In this document: piece after piece, positions 54,630 to 63,110 of the stretch
Layout: every line of letters begins with the position of its first letter
Position numbering within the stretch: the stretch's first letter is position 1
Origin: Nostoc sp. JL33
GTDB lineage: Bacteria; Cyanobacteriota; Cyanobacteriia; Cyanobacteriales; Nostocaceae
NCBI RefSeq assembly: GCF_017114985.1
Contig: NZ_JABXKP010000018.1
Coordinates: forward strand, 62,001 to 126,000
Length of the DNA stretch: 64,000 bases
Direction of reading: 5' to 3'
Notes under the pieces: generated by a model
What the model was told of the DNA's origin: nothing
Databases searched by the model: none
Seen by the model: the letters and a program-made list of their open reading frames with translations, nothing else
Translations under genes and position numbers: made by a program

Positions 54630-55796
54630 CTAAAGCGGTTTAAGTTGCTCTAAAAGTTTACCATCAAGATATTTTTGTTCTATAACATCCACCGAATTAT
54701 CACACCATTTTGCAACTACAGCAGTAGGAACACCTTTTGCAATTTGCTCAGATATGAAAGTATCACGACATGAATATGGTGTGGTTTGACGTTCTACTAA
54801 TGGGTCTACAATTTTATCCCAAGCTCGACGTGAGAAGTTTCTGTAATGTATTGATAATCCTTCTGGTGATGGAAATATTAAAGATTCCGGCTCAAGATGT
54901 TCTGGTTTGATTTTTAAAATTAATTCTTGTAGTCGTTGGTTACAGTTAAAAACACGCTTTTTATTGTTCTTAGAGCCATTAACCCTTACCCTTTCACCAT
55001 TTCCCACCTGAACTAATGCGCCTTCAAAGGTAATTTGAGAACAATCAGGTGTAATATGCTTCCATTGCAGACCGATAGCTTCTGATGGTCGGCATCCTGT
55101 TAAAAACAAAAACTCCACAAATGGTGAGTAATAACTGTAGCCTATACCTTTAGATGGTTTGTGATTTTTAAAAGCCTGAATTATTTTTTCTTTCTCTTCT
55201 TCACTAAAGGCGTTAGGTTGTGAATTATCCTGCCACTTATGCTTGGGAAGCTCATTGTACATCCCTTCAAAAGGATTAAAAGTTACTAAACCATATTTCA
55301 TTCCCCATTTACAAGCTGCTGAAAGATACATGAGTACATCTTTGGCTTGTGAGATAGTTGTTTGTTGCAACAATGCAAGTCTGATTTTGATACCCTCATC
55401 CAAATCTTGATATGGACAGCGTTTAATATGTTTTTCTAGTACAGCTAGTTTATCCAGTGTTCTAGGTTTTAGAGATTGACGTTTGTAATCAATGTACCTA
55501 TCCCACAGGTCTGAAATTGTTAATATTTTCGGCTGTTCGCCAGGAGTAACTATAGATAAATGTCTCTGTGGCTTGTACTTAGCCAGTGTTTCATCAAAGC
55601 TACCAGATGCAATGTCTAACTCTATCTGATGTGCTTTCTGTTCTGCTAGCTGACGATTTTCTGGTGTATCAGCTAAATTCAGGGTCAGATACTTTTGTGT
55701 ACCCTCGTAAAGTTGTCTTGGCAGTCTCAGACGTAATCGACTTTGAAATGATTCAACACTTACTGTTCCTTTAGACGCTTTTTGTGTTCTGTCCAT
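54630..55796 (-). CDS. Tyrosine recombinase / phage-type integrase
   Basis: A 388-residue integrase. The N-terminal arm-binding domain is at 10-90 (RLRLRLPRQLYEGTQKYLTL). A SAM-like core-binding domain follows (ILTISDLWDRYIDYKRQSLK). The catalytic domain has the first Arg in LTGCRPSEAIGLQWKHI, the second box TPYSCRDTFISEQIAKG, in which the usual H-x-x-R is Y-S-C-R, and the nucleophile Tyr in VIEQKYLDG. The replacement of the first His is common in this cyanobacterial group, so activity is plausible. Directly upstream is an array of 12-bp repeats. It converges with the endonuclease gene 51 bp away. Confidence 0.9.
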   Translation of the reverse strand: MDRTQKASKGTVSVESFQSRLRLRLPRQLYEGTQKYLTLNLADTPENRQLAEQKAHQIELDIASGSFDETLAKYKPQRHLSIVTPGEQPKILTISDLWDRYIDYKRQSLKPRTLDKLAVLEKHIKRCPYQDLDEGIKIRLALLQQTTISQAKDVLMYLSAACKWGMKYGLVTFNPFEGMYNELPKHKWQDNSQPNAFSEEEKEKIIQAFKNHKPSKGIGYSYYSPFVEFLFLTGCRPSEAIGLQWKHITPDCSQITFEGALVQVGNGERVRVNGSKNNKKRVFNCNQRLQELILKIKPEHLEPESLIFPSPEGLSIHYRNFSRRAWDKIVDPLVERQTTPYSCRDTFISEQIAKGVPTAVVAKWCDNSVDVIEQKYLDGKLLEQLKPL

Positions 55797-55803
55797 TAGT
55801 TTT

Positions 55804-55906
55804 GACTATGAAAATAAATTGCTCTATAAAAATCATAGTCAAAATCATAGTCAAAAAACAAGCTCATAGCCAAATCATAGTCAAAATCATAGTCAAAATC
55901 ATAGTC
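55804..55906. repeat. AAAATCATAGTC direct repeats upstream of the integrase
   Basis: AATCATAGTC occurs at 55831, 55843, 55873, 55885 and 55897, mostly spaced 12 bp, with a degenerate copy at 55862. The inverted form GACTATG is at 55804-55810. They lie between the integrase start and the next tRNA, in the position expected for recombinase arm sites, operators or an origin-like array. Confidence 0.85.
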
Positions 55907-56010
55907 AGAATAGCCAAAAATGGAAGTAAGAGAGTGAGCTTTTCAACATCCAGATTCCTTAAAAAGCCTGAAACCCTTAACTTTGCGTTGATTATTCTGT
56001 GAATTTAAAA

Positions 56011-56082
56011 AGCCCGTGACGAGGATTGAACTCGTGACCTCACCCTTACCAAGGGTGTGCTCTACCACTGAGCCACACGGGC
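56011..56082 (-). tRNA. tRNA-Thr (anticodon GGT)
   Basis: The acceptor GCCCGTG pairs with CACGGGC. The anticodon stem CACCC/GGGTG encloses TTGGTAA, the T-arm contains TTCAATC, and the D-arm is GCTCAGTGGTAGAGC. The anticodon GGT reads ACC/ACU. The CCA is not encoded. Confidence 0.95.
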
Positions 56083-56172
56083 AAAATATAACTTTGGTTT
56101 TTTAGTTGTAAGTTACAATGCTGGGAGCTTTGCTCTTTACCCAGACATTATAACCTATAACTTCGCAAGTGG

Positions 56173-56255
56173 TGGGCCGGGCTGGATTTGAACCAGCGTA
56201 GGCGCTAGCCAACGGATTTACAGTCCGTCTCCATTAACCACTCGGACACCGACCC
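56173..56255 (-). tRNA. tRNA-Tyr (anticodon GTA)
   Basis: An 83-nt tRNA with the long variable arm of bacterial tRNA-Tyr. The acceptor GGGTCGG pairs with CCGGCCC, the anticodon stem ACGGA/TCCGT encloses CTGTAAA, and the T-arm contains TTCAAAT. The three bases after the discriminator are CCA (complement at 56170-56172), possibly genome-encoded. Confidence 0.95.
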
Positions 56256-56328
56256 GATTTGTCTCACGATTAATAATATTAGCACCATGTTTTATAAATA
56301 GCAAGTGTTTAGAAAAAATAACTTATGG

Positions 56329-56357
56329 GTAGAGACGCAATAAAACTGCGTCTCTAC
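56329..56357 (-). terminator. Hairpin after nadA
   Basis: GTAGAGACGC and GCGTCTCTAC form a stem around AATAAAACT 21 bp beyond the nadA stop. It is a relative of the hairpin at 3862. Confidence 0.65.
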
Positions 56358-56377
56358 CTTATGGATAAAAATACTAG

Positions 56378-57352
56378 TTACACGCTCATCTCCAGCATTC
56401 GTTGCATTGGTCGCAGTGCAGCAAGGCGAATATCCTCTGACATGGTAATTTCGGGAGTGCGATTTTTCATTGCCCAGTAGAGCTTTTCTAGAGTGTTTAA
56501 CCGCATAAACGGACATTCGTTACAAGCGCAGTTATTCATCGGTGGGGCAGGAATAAAACGCTTGTCAGGAGCTAGTTTTTGCATTTGGTGAATGATTCCA
56601 GGCTCCGTAGCAACGATAAATTCCTTGGTAGGGCTGTTTTGACAATACTTCAGTAAGGCGGCTGTGGAGCCAATAAAGCTAGCGTGGCGCAATACACTAC
56701 TTTCACATTCTGGGTGTGCGATCGCCTCTGCTTCTGGGTGGGTAATTTTTAACTGGACAATTTTCTTTTCCGAAAAGGTTTCATGGACAACACAGCTACC
56801 TTGCCATAGCACCAAATCTCGTTCAGTCTGTTCCATGACATACCGCCCCAAATTCCGATCTGGGGCAAAAATAATCGGCTGTTCCTTCGGTATCTGCTGC
56901 ACAATTTTCACAGCGTTGGAACTAGTACAAATAATATCGCTCATCGCCTTAATATCAGCAGAGCAGTTGATATAAGACACCACCAAATGATCTGGATGCG
57001 CTGCTTTAAAAGCTGCAAACTCCTCAGGTGGACAACTGTCGGCTAAAGAACAACCAGCATTCAAATCTGGTAAAAGTACTAATTTATCGGGATTAAGTAT
57101 CTTTGCTGTTTCTGCCATGAAGTGAACACCAGCAAACACGATCACATCCGCATTAGTTTTTTCTGCGGCTTTCGCCAGTTGTAATGAATCGCCAATAAAG
57201 TCTGCAATATCCTGAATATCTGGCTCTTGATAATAATGTGCCAGAATAACTGCATTGAGTTCTTTTTTGAGACTCTCAATGGCGGCAAACAAATCTAGTG
57301 GTAGTTCACCCGGTTGGGTTTTTTCTCGTTGAGCTAGTGCAGTGGTAAACAC
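56378..57352 (-). CDS. nadA: Quinolinate synthase A
   Basis: NadA condenses iminoaspartate with dihydroxyacetone phosphate to quinolinate, the second step of de novo NAD synthesis, using a [4Fe-4S] cluster. At 324 residues it has three pseudo-repeats. The cysteines are in [15 protein letters not shown], in the [17 protein letters not shown] segment and in [39 protein letters not shown] and [20 protein letters not shown] are family motifs. The start is a GTG at 57352. nadB is not adjacent. The tRNA cluster is downstream, and the divergent phosphoesterase gene begins 149 bp away. Confidence 0.95.
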   Translation of the reverse strand: MFTTALAQREKTQPGELPLDLFAAIESLKKELNAVILAHYYQEPDIQDIADFIGDSLQLAKAAEKTNADVIVFAGVHFMAETAKILNPDKLVLLPDLNAGCSLADSCPPEEFAAFKAAHPDHLVVSYINCSADIKAMSDIICTSSNAVKIVQQIPKEQPIIFAPDRNLGRYVMEQTERDLVLWQGSCVVHETFSEKKIVQLKITHPEAEAIAHPECESSVLRHASFIGSTAALLKYCQNSPTKEFIVATEPGIIHQMQKLAPDKRFIPAPPMNNCACNECPFMRLNTLEKLYWAMKNRTPEITMSEDIRLAALRPMQRMLEMSV

Positions 57353-57501
57353 AATTAGGGGGTGCTCTAAGTTGCAAATTTATGTCCTGTGGAATCAATT
57401 ATAGTAGTTTTTACCAAAAATAGTGGACGGTTGATATTTTGGGGTTGTGTCCAAATCGGGCTGAGTTTCATATCCTGGAGATAGACGGCAAGGAAAGTGG
57501 C

Positions 57502-58422
57502 ATGACCAGTCAGAAAACTCAATCGATAACCCTCAAAATTGCTGTAATTGGAGATGTTCACGACCAATGGGAAGTGGAAGATGGTATTGCACTCAAGCAT
57601 CTGGGTGTTGACTTAGCGCTGTTTGTCGGGGATTTTGGCAATGAATCGGTGGAAGTGGTCAGAGCGATCGCTTCTCTCGATATTCCCAAAGCAGCCGTAA
57701 TGGGCAACCACGATGCCTGGTACACCGCCACCGAATGGGGACGCAAAAAGGCTCCTTATGACCGCTCTAAGGAAGACTGGGTACAGGAACAACTCGATTT
57801 ATTAGGCGCGTCCCATGTCGGTTACGGTAAGCTAGATTTTCCCGCTTGGAATTTAACTGTAGTGGGGGGTCGTCCCTTTACCTGGGGTGGCCCAGAGTGG
57901 AAATTCGCGGAAATCTGTAAAGAACGTTACGGTGTGACGAGTTTGGAAGAATCCGCCGATCGCATCGTGAAAGCGGTGAAAAGCGCCGCTTACGAGACGA
58001 TTATATTTTTGGGTCACAATGGGCCTAGTGGGTTAGGCGATCGCCCCGAAGACCCCTGCGGCAAAGACTGGCACCCAATTGGCGGCGATTTTGGTGATCC
58101 AGATTTTGGCGAGGCGATTTCTCAAGCCTTGACTGCTGGTAAAACCATTCCCCTGGTGACATTTGGTCATATGCACCGAGATTTACGCCATACCAAGAAG
58201 GTGCAGCGCAAGCCCATCTTTAGAAGTCCAGAGGGGACAATTTACTTGAATGCAGCCATTGTGCCGAGGATTGTGGAAAATGACGGCGAGAAGTTGCGTA
58301 ATTTTTCCATTGTCACCCTAGAGGCGGGTGTGGTTTCGCAAGTTTCCCTAGTTTGGGTAGGCAATGACTTCCAGGTGGCGGAGGAGGAAATTTTGTATGA
58401 GCGATCGCGCAGTGTGTCGTAG
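57502..58422 (+). CDS. Cyanobacterial metallophosphoesterase (TIGR04168-like)
   Basis: A 306-residue calcineurin-fold protein. Metal-binding motifs are IAVIGDVHDQWEV (D-x-H), LALFVGDFGNE (G-D-x-x-D/N-E), AAVMGNHDAWYT (G-N-H-D), IFLGHNGPSG and VTFGHMHRDLR (G-H-x-H). I place the start at ATG 57502 (MTSQKTQSITLKIAVIGDVH), not at a TTG 63 bp earlier. The family occurs in cyanobacteria and plastids, with unknown substrate. The ATG follows an AGGAAAG stretch that fits a ribosome site. Confidence 0.9.
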   Translation: MTSQKTQSITLKIAVIGDVHDQWEVEDGIALKHLGVDLALFVGDFGNESVEVVRAIASLDIPKAAVMGNHDAWYTATEWGRKKAPYDRSKEDWVQEQLDLLGASHVGYGKLDFPAWNLTVVGGRPFTWGGPEWKFAEICKERYGVTSLEESADRIVKAVKSAAYETIIFLGHNGPSGLGDRPEDPCGKDWHPIGGDFGDPDFGEAISQALTAGKTIPLVTFGHMHRDLRHTKKVQRKPIFRSPEGTIYLNAAIVPRIVENDGEKLRNFSIVTLEAGVVSQVSLVWVGNDFQVAEEEILYERSRSVS

Positions 58423-58553
58423 AGATTCGCATTCAGTTGTGCAATCTGCGTAGATGATACGATATAGTATTATCTGTCAGCTTTAGTGCTAACCAACAAA
58501 AGCGCCTGAATAGCGTCTGAATGTAGGGAAAGCATCAGTTTGACAGATTTACT

Positions 58554-58638
58554 GGAGAGGTGGCAGAGTGGTCGATTGCGTCCGACTTGAAATCGGATGA
58601 GGCTAAAACCTCCGGGAGTTCGAATCTCCCCCTCTCCG
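58554..58638 (+). tRNA. tRNA-Ser (anticodon TGA)
   Basis: An 85-nt type II tRNA. The acceptor GGAGAGG pairs with CCTCTCC, the anticodon stem TCCGA/TCGGA encloses CTTGAAA, and there is a long variable arm. The T-arm contains TTCGAAT, and the discriminator is G. It reads UCA. CCA is not encoded. Confidence 0.96.
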
Positions 58639-58727
58639 TTGAATGAATGTTGTTATCAAGTAGCATACCTGTTTTGCATCTACAATATATCCAAATTGAT
58701 GCACAAATAGTATTTGGTTAACTACTG

Positions 58728-58934
58728 ATGAAAAATCTAAACATTAAAGAAGAAGCTCGCAAATTGATTGACAAGTTGCCAGAAAATTCCACATGGCATG
58801 ATTTGATGTACCAAATTTATGTTCGGCAAACTGTTGAAGCTGGACTAGCGGATAGCAAAGCTAGTAATGTTATTTCTGTACAAGAAGTGCGGAAGAAATT
58901 TGGACTCCCAGAATTAATAAAAAAATATCTTTAA
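58728..58934 (+). CDS. Orphan antitoxin-like small protein
   Basis: 68 residues (MKNLNIKEEARKLIDKLPEN, STWHDLMYQIYVRQTVEAGL, SVQEVRKKFGLPELIKKYL). This pattern is that of the small cyanobacterial antitoxin-type proteins that precede ParE/RelE toxins. No toxin frame follows in the 177 bp to the next gene. It may be a solitary remnant or a small regulator. Confidence 0.65.
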   Translation: MKNLNIKEEARKLIDKLPENSTWHDLMYQIYVRQTVEAGLADSKASNVISVQEVRKKFGLPELIKKYL

Positions 58935-59111
58935 AATAAATCTCTACATCAAAACTTTAAAAAACTATCCTTAATACTGTAAAAACCCTTTTATCCCACA
59001 AATAATTTATAGACAATTTTAGTAATACTACGATTGTCATTAACATTACGTTCCAATTAGATTGTATATAAGTACATCAACACTGTACCTATTGTATAGG
59101 ATTAATTTACC

Positions 59112-60404
59112 ATGAGTAGCACAAATCAAGTTTTTGACGAAGCGTATAAGCAAGTTCTTACTTTGAAAGGGCAATGTAATATTTTGGTTATAGGAAAAAC
59201 TGGTGTTGGGAAAAGTACACTAATCAATGCTCTCTTTGGAAATAATTTAGCAAAAGCTAACACAGGTAATCCAGTAACTAAAAATATCACAAAATACACT
59301 AAAGCAAAATCTCCTGTTACAGTTTATGACTCTCCAGGGCTTGAACTTTCTAGTAGTAACCCGTTTACTCAAATCTTTTTTGATCATAATAGACAAGTAA
59401 AAAAAGATATCTCTCAACTAATTGATACGCAAAGTAAGCTGGCACCAAAAGAACACATTCATATTATTTGGTACTGTATAAATAATGCAGCAGATAGAAT
59501 TGAGAAAGTTGAAGAAGACTGGGTAAAACAACTCGGTTCTCAAGGGTTATCTATTATTATTGTCCTGACTAAAGCTTCACAAAAACCGAATGAAAAATTA
59601 AAAAGGTGCTTAAGAAAGCTACCTATTAGGTATATTATTCCTATTTTGGCCAAACCACAGCAAATGGTTAATAACTATACTATGGAAGCACGGGGTTTGG
59701 ATGTATTAACTAATAAAACTGCTAGCCTCCTCCCAGATGTAGCTAGATTAGCATTTGCTACTGCAATCAAAAATCTGGGTTCAAAAGCACATACAGCAGC
59801 CTTTTGGCTAATTCATAGCTATATACCAAGTGCATTTCTTAGCTCGTTTATACTCCCTATTCCGCTCATTAGGTCAAAGGGAAGCACAGCAGTAGTACAA
59901 ATGGGAATGCTTGCCCACATATCCAGTTTATTTGAATGTAAGTTTGACTTAAAATTTATCGGTATGCTGTTCTTTGCAGCTAATGGAATACCTCTAGAAT
60001 TTAGTGTTGAAGAAATTTTAAATGTTGAGTCTGTAAAAGAATTTCTCCAATTAGATTCTTTTGAAGAGATTGTAAAGCATGGATTAAACAAGTTGACAGA
60101 ATGTATACCTTCTTTAGTTCAGAAATTACCAGCCGGAATTCCTGTTTTGGGTGGAGCAATTGCTGGTTCATCAGCAGCAGTATCTACGCTTGTCATTGGT
60201 CTTGCTTACATAGATATACTCAAAGAACTTTACAAAAAAGCAGATTTTGATACGGAAAAAATGTCTCTCTCTGAACTGGGGTTATCTATATCTGAACTTG
60301 GAAAAATGCTACGTGAGAGAGTTGAATATTATGCAAAAAATCTTTGGAAAGTCTTGGATTTACTCTTACTTGTTAGTAACGGCAAGTTTGCACTATCTCC
60401 CTAA
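59112..60404 (+). CDS. TRAFAC GTPase with DUF697-like C-terminal membrane region
   Basis: A 430-residue protein, more AT-rich than its neighbours. G1 is ILVIGKTGVGKSTLINALFG (residues 25-44), G3 is TVYDSPGLELSS, and G4 is IIIVLTKAS. In place of T/N-K-x-D it ends in Ser, so base specificity may be weak. Residues about 215-400 contain AAFWLIHSYIPSAFLSSFIL, a DLKFIGMLFFAANG segment and PAGIPVLGGAIAGSSAAVST followed by LVIGLAYIDILKELYKK, the glycine-rich hydrophobic hairpin of DUF697 proteins. It could remodel or sense membranes. The gene stands alone between tRNA-Ser and vapBC. No function is proven. Confidence 0.85.
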   Translation: MSSTNQVFDEAYKQVLTLKGQCNILVIGKTGVGKSTLINALFGNNLAKANTGNPVTKNITKYTKAKSPVTVYDSPGLELSSSNPFTQIFFDHNRQVKKDISQLIDTQSKLAPKEHIHIIWYCINNAADRIEKVEEDWVKQLGSQGLSIIIVLTKASQKPNEKLKRCLRKLPIRYIIPILAKPQQMVNNYTMEARGLDVLTNKTASLLPDVARLAFATAIKNLGSKAHTAAFWLIHSYIPSAFLSSFILPIPLIRSKGSTAVVQMGMLAHISSLFECKFDLKFIGMLFFAANGIPLEFSVEEILNVESVKEFLQLDSFEEIVKHGLNKLTECIPSLVQKLPAGIPVLGGAIAGSSAAVSTLVIGLAYIDILKELYKKADFDTEKMSLSELGLSISELGKMLRERVEYYAKNLWKVLDLLLLVSNGKFALSP

Positions 60405-60518
60405 TTAACATCGGTTCTCGTATTGGCGATCGCACAGACAAGAAAATGCGATCGCCTCGCTCCCCCTTTTGCTTGCATTATGTTAGCATAATGATAAATT
60501 CTACTTTGAGGAAAAGCG

Positions 60519-60785
60519 ATGGCTACCCTTTATGTAAGAAATTTACCCGATGATTTGTATGTCAAGCTGCAAGAGTTAGCGGTATCTCAGCACCGTTCAA
60601 TTAACGCCCAAGTTATAACTCTGTTAGAAGAAGCTTTGAAAACTGAAGCACAGCAAATAGAAGACCAGAAACAAGAGAATGTACTTAAAGTCCTAGAAGA
60701 AAGTCGCCAGCGTCGCCGTGTGAATCCAGCAGACTTCGGATTACCTGATAGTACTCAACTGATTCGAGAAGACCGCGAGAGATGA
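60519..60785 (+). CDS. vapB: VapB/FitA-like ribbon-helix-helix antitoxin
   Basis: 88 residues. MATLYVRNLPDDLYVKLQEL then RSINAQVITLLEEALKTE is a typical N-terminal ribbon-helix-helix, and the tail (RRRVNPADFGLPDSTQLIRE) contacts the PIN toxin. It overlaps vapC by 4 bp (ATGA), so the two are translationally coupled. A GAGGAAAAG ribosome site precedes the ATG. Confidence 0.93.
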   Translation: MATLYVRNLPDDLYVKLQELAVSQHRSINAQVITLLEEALKTEAQQIEDQKQENVLKVLEESRQRRRVNPADFGLPDSTQLIREDRER

Positions 60786-61240
60786 CCAATCCTCTCAGAT
60801 GCGTGTTAGATACCAGTGTGTGTATCAAGTATTTTATTGCTGATCCACTAACTCCCAAAGTTAATCAACTTCTCGACCATTTTGCCAATCCACAGACGGA
60901 AATATTTGTTCCAGACCTCTTTTACATTGAGTGTGCTAACGCCTTATTAAAGTACGTCCGTGCAAGAATGTACACTGATGCTGAGGTTCAGACAGATTTA
61001 GCCACCCTCAAAGCTTTGCCCTTGCGTGTCGTCTCCACGGCTGACTTGATGGCGGATGCAGTTACGATCGCATTAAATTATGGAATCTCCGCCTATGATG
61101 CCTCTTATGTTGCACTTTCACAGCAGGTAGGTGCTACTTTGGTGACTCTCGACGGTAAGCTGGTGAAAGCTTTAGCAACTTCGTCTTACAATATTTGCTC
61201 GTTTAATGACTTCGAGGTTCCGCCGTTGGAGTCGATGTAG
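60782..61240 (+). CDS. vapC: VapC-family PIN-domain ribonuclease toxin
   Basis: 152 residues. The PIN acidic residues are present: D10 in VLDTSVCIKYF, Glu in DLFYIECANALLKY, Asp in GISAYDASYVALSQ, and Asp in LVTLDGKLV. It would cleave RNA, often initiator tRNA or rRNA in this family, unless held by VapB. This is the only toxin-antitoxin pair in the window in which both genes look intact. Confidence 0.94.
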   Translation: MTNPLRCVLDTSVCIKYFIADPLTPKVNQLLDHFANPQTEIFVPDLFYIECANALLKYVRARMYTDAEVQTDLATLKALPLRVVSTADLMADAVTIALNYGISAYDASYVALSQQVGATLVTLDGKLVKALATSSYNICSFNDFEVPPLESM

Positions 61241-61285
61241 AAGCGATCGCCTAATTAGTTTGCAAAGCAAGTTTATATATTAAAA

Positions 61286-61732
61286 ATGCCTTTTACTTAT
61301 AACCGCACGGTTCGCTTTCAAGATACTGATGCTGCTGGGGTAGTTTATTTTGCTAATGTTTTGGGTATTTGCCATGAAGCTTATGAGGAATCTCTAGAAG
61401 CATCAAGTATTAATCTTAAAGATTTTTTTACTAATCTATCTGTGGGGTTTCCCATTGTTCATGCTAATGTTGATTTTTTACGCCCTATGTTTGTTGGGGA
61501 CAAGTTGCTGATTAGCTTAATTCCCCAAAAACTAGGTGTTGATAAGTTTGAAATTACTTACGAAATTAGTGTGGATGAGGTGGTTGTTGCTAAGGCTATT
61601 ACTAGGCATGTTTGTATTGATGTGAGTAGTAGAATTAAGCAGGAATTACCTGATGAGATAATTCAATGGTTGGAAACGAACCGCAGAGACGCTGAGGACG
61701 CAGAGAGAAGAAGGTCGAGAGAGATTATGTGA
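61286..61732 (+). CDS. 1,4-dihydroxy-2-naphthoyl-CoA hydrolase (hotdog thioesterase)
   Basis: A 148-residue 4HBT-fold thioesterase. The motif [20 protein letters not shown] carries the catalytic Asp, with [20 protein letters not shown] next. In cyanobacteria this family hydrolyses DHNA-CoA in phylloquinone synthesis. The next-door menE and menC support that role. The last 16 residues ([16 protein letters not shown]) come from a CGCAGAG-type dispersed repeat, and the stop overlaps the convergent menE end by 8 bp. The symbol is left empty because naming varies. Confidence 0.9.
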   Translation: MPFTYNRTVRFQDTDAAGVVYFANVLGICHEAYEESLEASSINLKDFFTNLSVGFPIVHANVDFLRPMFVGDKLLISLIPQKLGVDKFEITYEISVDEVVVAKAITRHVCIDVSSRIKQELPDEIIQWLETNRRDAEDAERRRSREIM

Positions 61733-63110
61733 TGGGATTCTCTAGGAATTCTGTGGCTATTTGCTGTAGTTGTTGGCGGTTAATTTTACCTTGGGAGTTA
61801 CGGGGTAAGTTTTGTTGGGGAATCCAATATTTAGGGATTTTAAATTTGCTGAGTTTGTCTTTAAGTAGGGTTTGGATTTTTAAGGCAGAGGTATCTGATT
61901 CTTTGGGAATGTAAATCGCTGTTAATACTTGTCCCCAGTGTTTATCTGGGATGCCGATGACACAAATATCACCAACCATTTGAGTTGCTTGTATTGCGGA
62001 TTCAATCTCTGCTGGGTAAATATTTTCTCCACCGGTAATAATTTTGTCGCTGTTACGTCCGACAATATTTAAATGACCTTGGTCGTCTAAAAAACCTAAA
62101 TCATCTACTTGGAAAATATCCTGATTTTCTCTGGTTATCGGATAGTAACCAAGGGCTAGAGATTGAGCATGAATGTTGATATTTCCTATTTGATTGGATT
62201 TTAAAATCTCGCCTTGCTGATTGCGAATAGTTACTTTTGCATGGGGAAGAATTTGACCACTGCTAATTTTACCGCTCAGAAAATCATCTGGTTTGAGGGT
62301 AGCAATTTGAGAAGCGGTTTCTGTCATGCCATAGGTAGGTGCTAACCGGATGCTATGAAATCTGGCTTTTTCTAGTAGTTCGTTCCATGCTGGCGCACCT
62401 CCCAAAAGTACAGTATGAAATTGGGATAACCATTCAGTTAATTCGGGATTTTGCAGGAGGCGTTGTAACTGTGTTGGTACTAAAGATATGAAAAAGTCTG
62501 GTTGTTTAATATTTAATGTTTGACCAGATTCTACGGCTTTAAATGGTTGAATAACTAGTTTACCTGCGGTAGTGAAAGAACGCATAAATTGCATTAAACC
62601 GCTAACGTGATATAACGGCAATATGCAAAATGAATTGACTTGCTTGAGTTGAAAGTATTGTGTAAATCCTTGTACAGATGCTATGAGAGTTTCCCAAGTG
62701 TGGATGGCGAATTTAATCTGCCCCGATGAACCACCTGTAGGAATCATAATCAGTGGGGAGTGGGGAGTAGGGAGTGGGGAGTGGGGGAGTGGGAGAGTGG
62801 GGGAGTGGGGGAGTTTTCCCAAAATAATATCTGGCTGTACTAAATCAAAGACTTGTTGCCATTCTTGTGTTCCCCAGTCGGGGTTACACAGAAAAACTTG
62901 ACAATTAGCTGCACAAGCAGCAATAAAACTTGCTAGAAATCGTACTGGTTCGCGTTCAGCTATGATAATTTTTGGTGACGTTCCACACGCTGATAAGTGT
63001 GTTAGTTCTAAATAGAATTCTTGAGCTATTTGATTAAATTGATGGCTGTTATAACCGATAAGCCAATCATCCTGAGTTAGGTTATTAAGACAGTCTAAAG
63101 GCTGTTGCAT
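61725..63110 (-). CDS. menE: 2-succinylbenzoate-CoA ligase
   Basis: A 461-residue ANL-superfamily enzyme forming o-succinylbenzoyl-CoA. The P-loop is [18 protein letters not shown], then [20 protein letters not shown], the A5 motif [36 protein letters not shown] and the hinge [16 protein letters not shown]. The C-terminal lysine is in [14 protein letters not shown] stretch of about 20 residues ([20 protein letters not shown]) just before the P-loop is encoded by a heptamer repeat and looks like an in-frame insertion. The start overlaps the menC stop by 16 bp. It catalyses the step after MenC in phylloquinone synthesis. Confidence 0.94.
   Translation of the reverse strand: MQQPLDCLNNLTQDDWLIGYNSHQFNQIAQEFYLELTHLSACGTSPKIIIAEREPVRFLASFIAACAANCQVFLCNPDWGTQEWQQVFDLVQPDIILGKLPHSPTLPLPHSPLPTPHSPLIMIPTGGSSGQIKFAIHTWETLIASVQGFTQYFQLKQVNSFCILPLYHVSGLMQFMRSFTTAGKLVIQPFKAVESGQTLNIKQPDFFISLVPTQLQRLLQNPELTEWLSQFHTVLLGGAPAWNELLEKARFHSIRLAPTYGMTETASQIATLKPDDFLSGKISSGQILPHAKVTIRNQQGEILKSNQIGNINIHAQSLALGYYPITRENQDIFQVDDLGFLDDQGHLNIVGRNSDKIITGGENIYPAEIESAIQATQMVGDICVIGIPDKHWGQVLTAIYIPKESDTSALKIQTLLKDKLSKFKIPKYWIPQQNLPRNSQGKINRQQLQQIATEFLENPIT
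62752..62812. repeat. AGTGGGG heptamer repeat inside menE
   Basis: About eight AGTGGGG-like units with small length changes lie in the menE coding sequence. Their frame on the minus strand gives a Pro/His/Ser-rich loop. Confidence 0.85.

Noticed and set aside
55907..56010. attR copy of the tRNA-Arg 3' end
   Set aside because: No match to the GCAGGTTCGAGCCCTGC segment was seen here, so element borders remain undefined.
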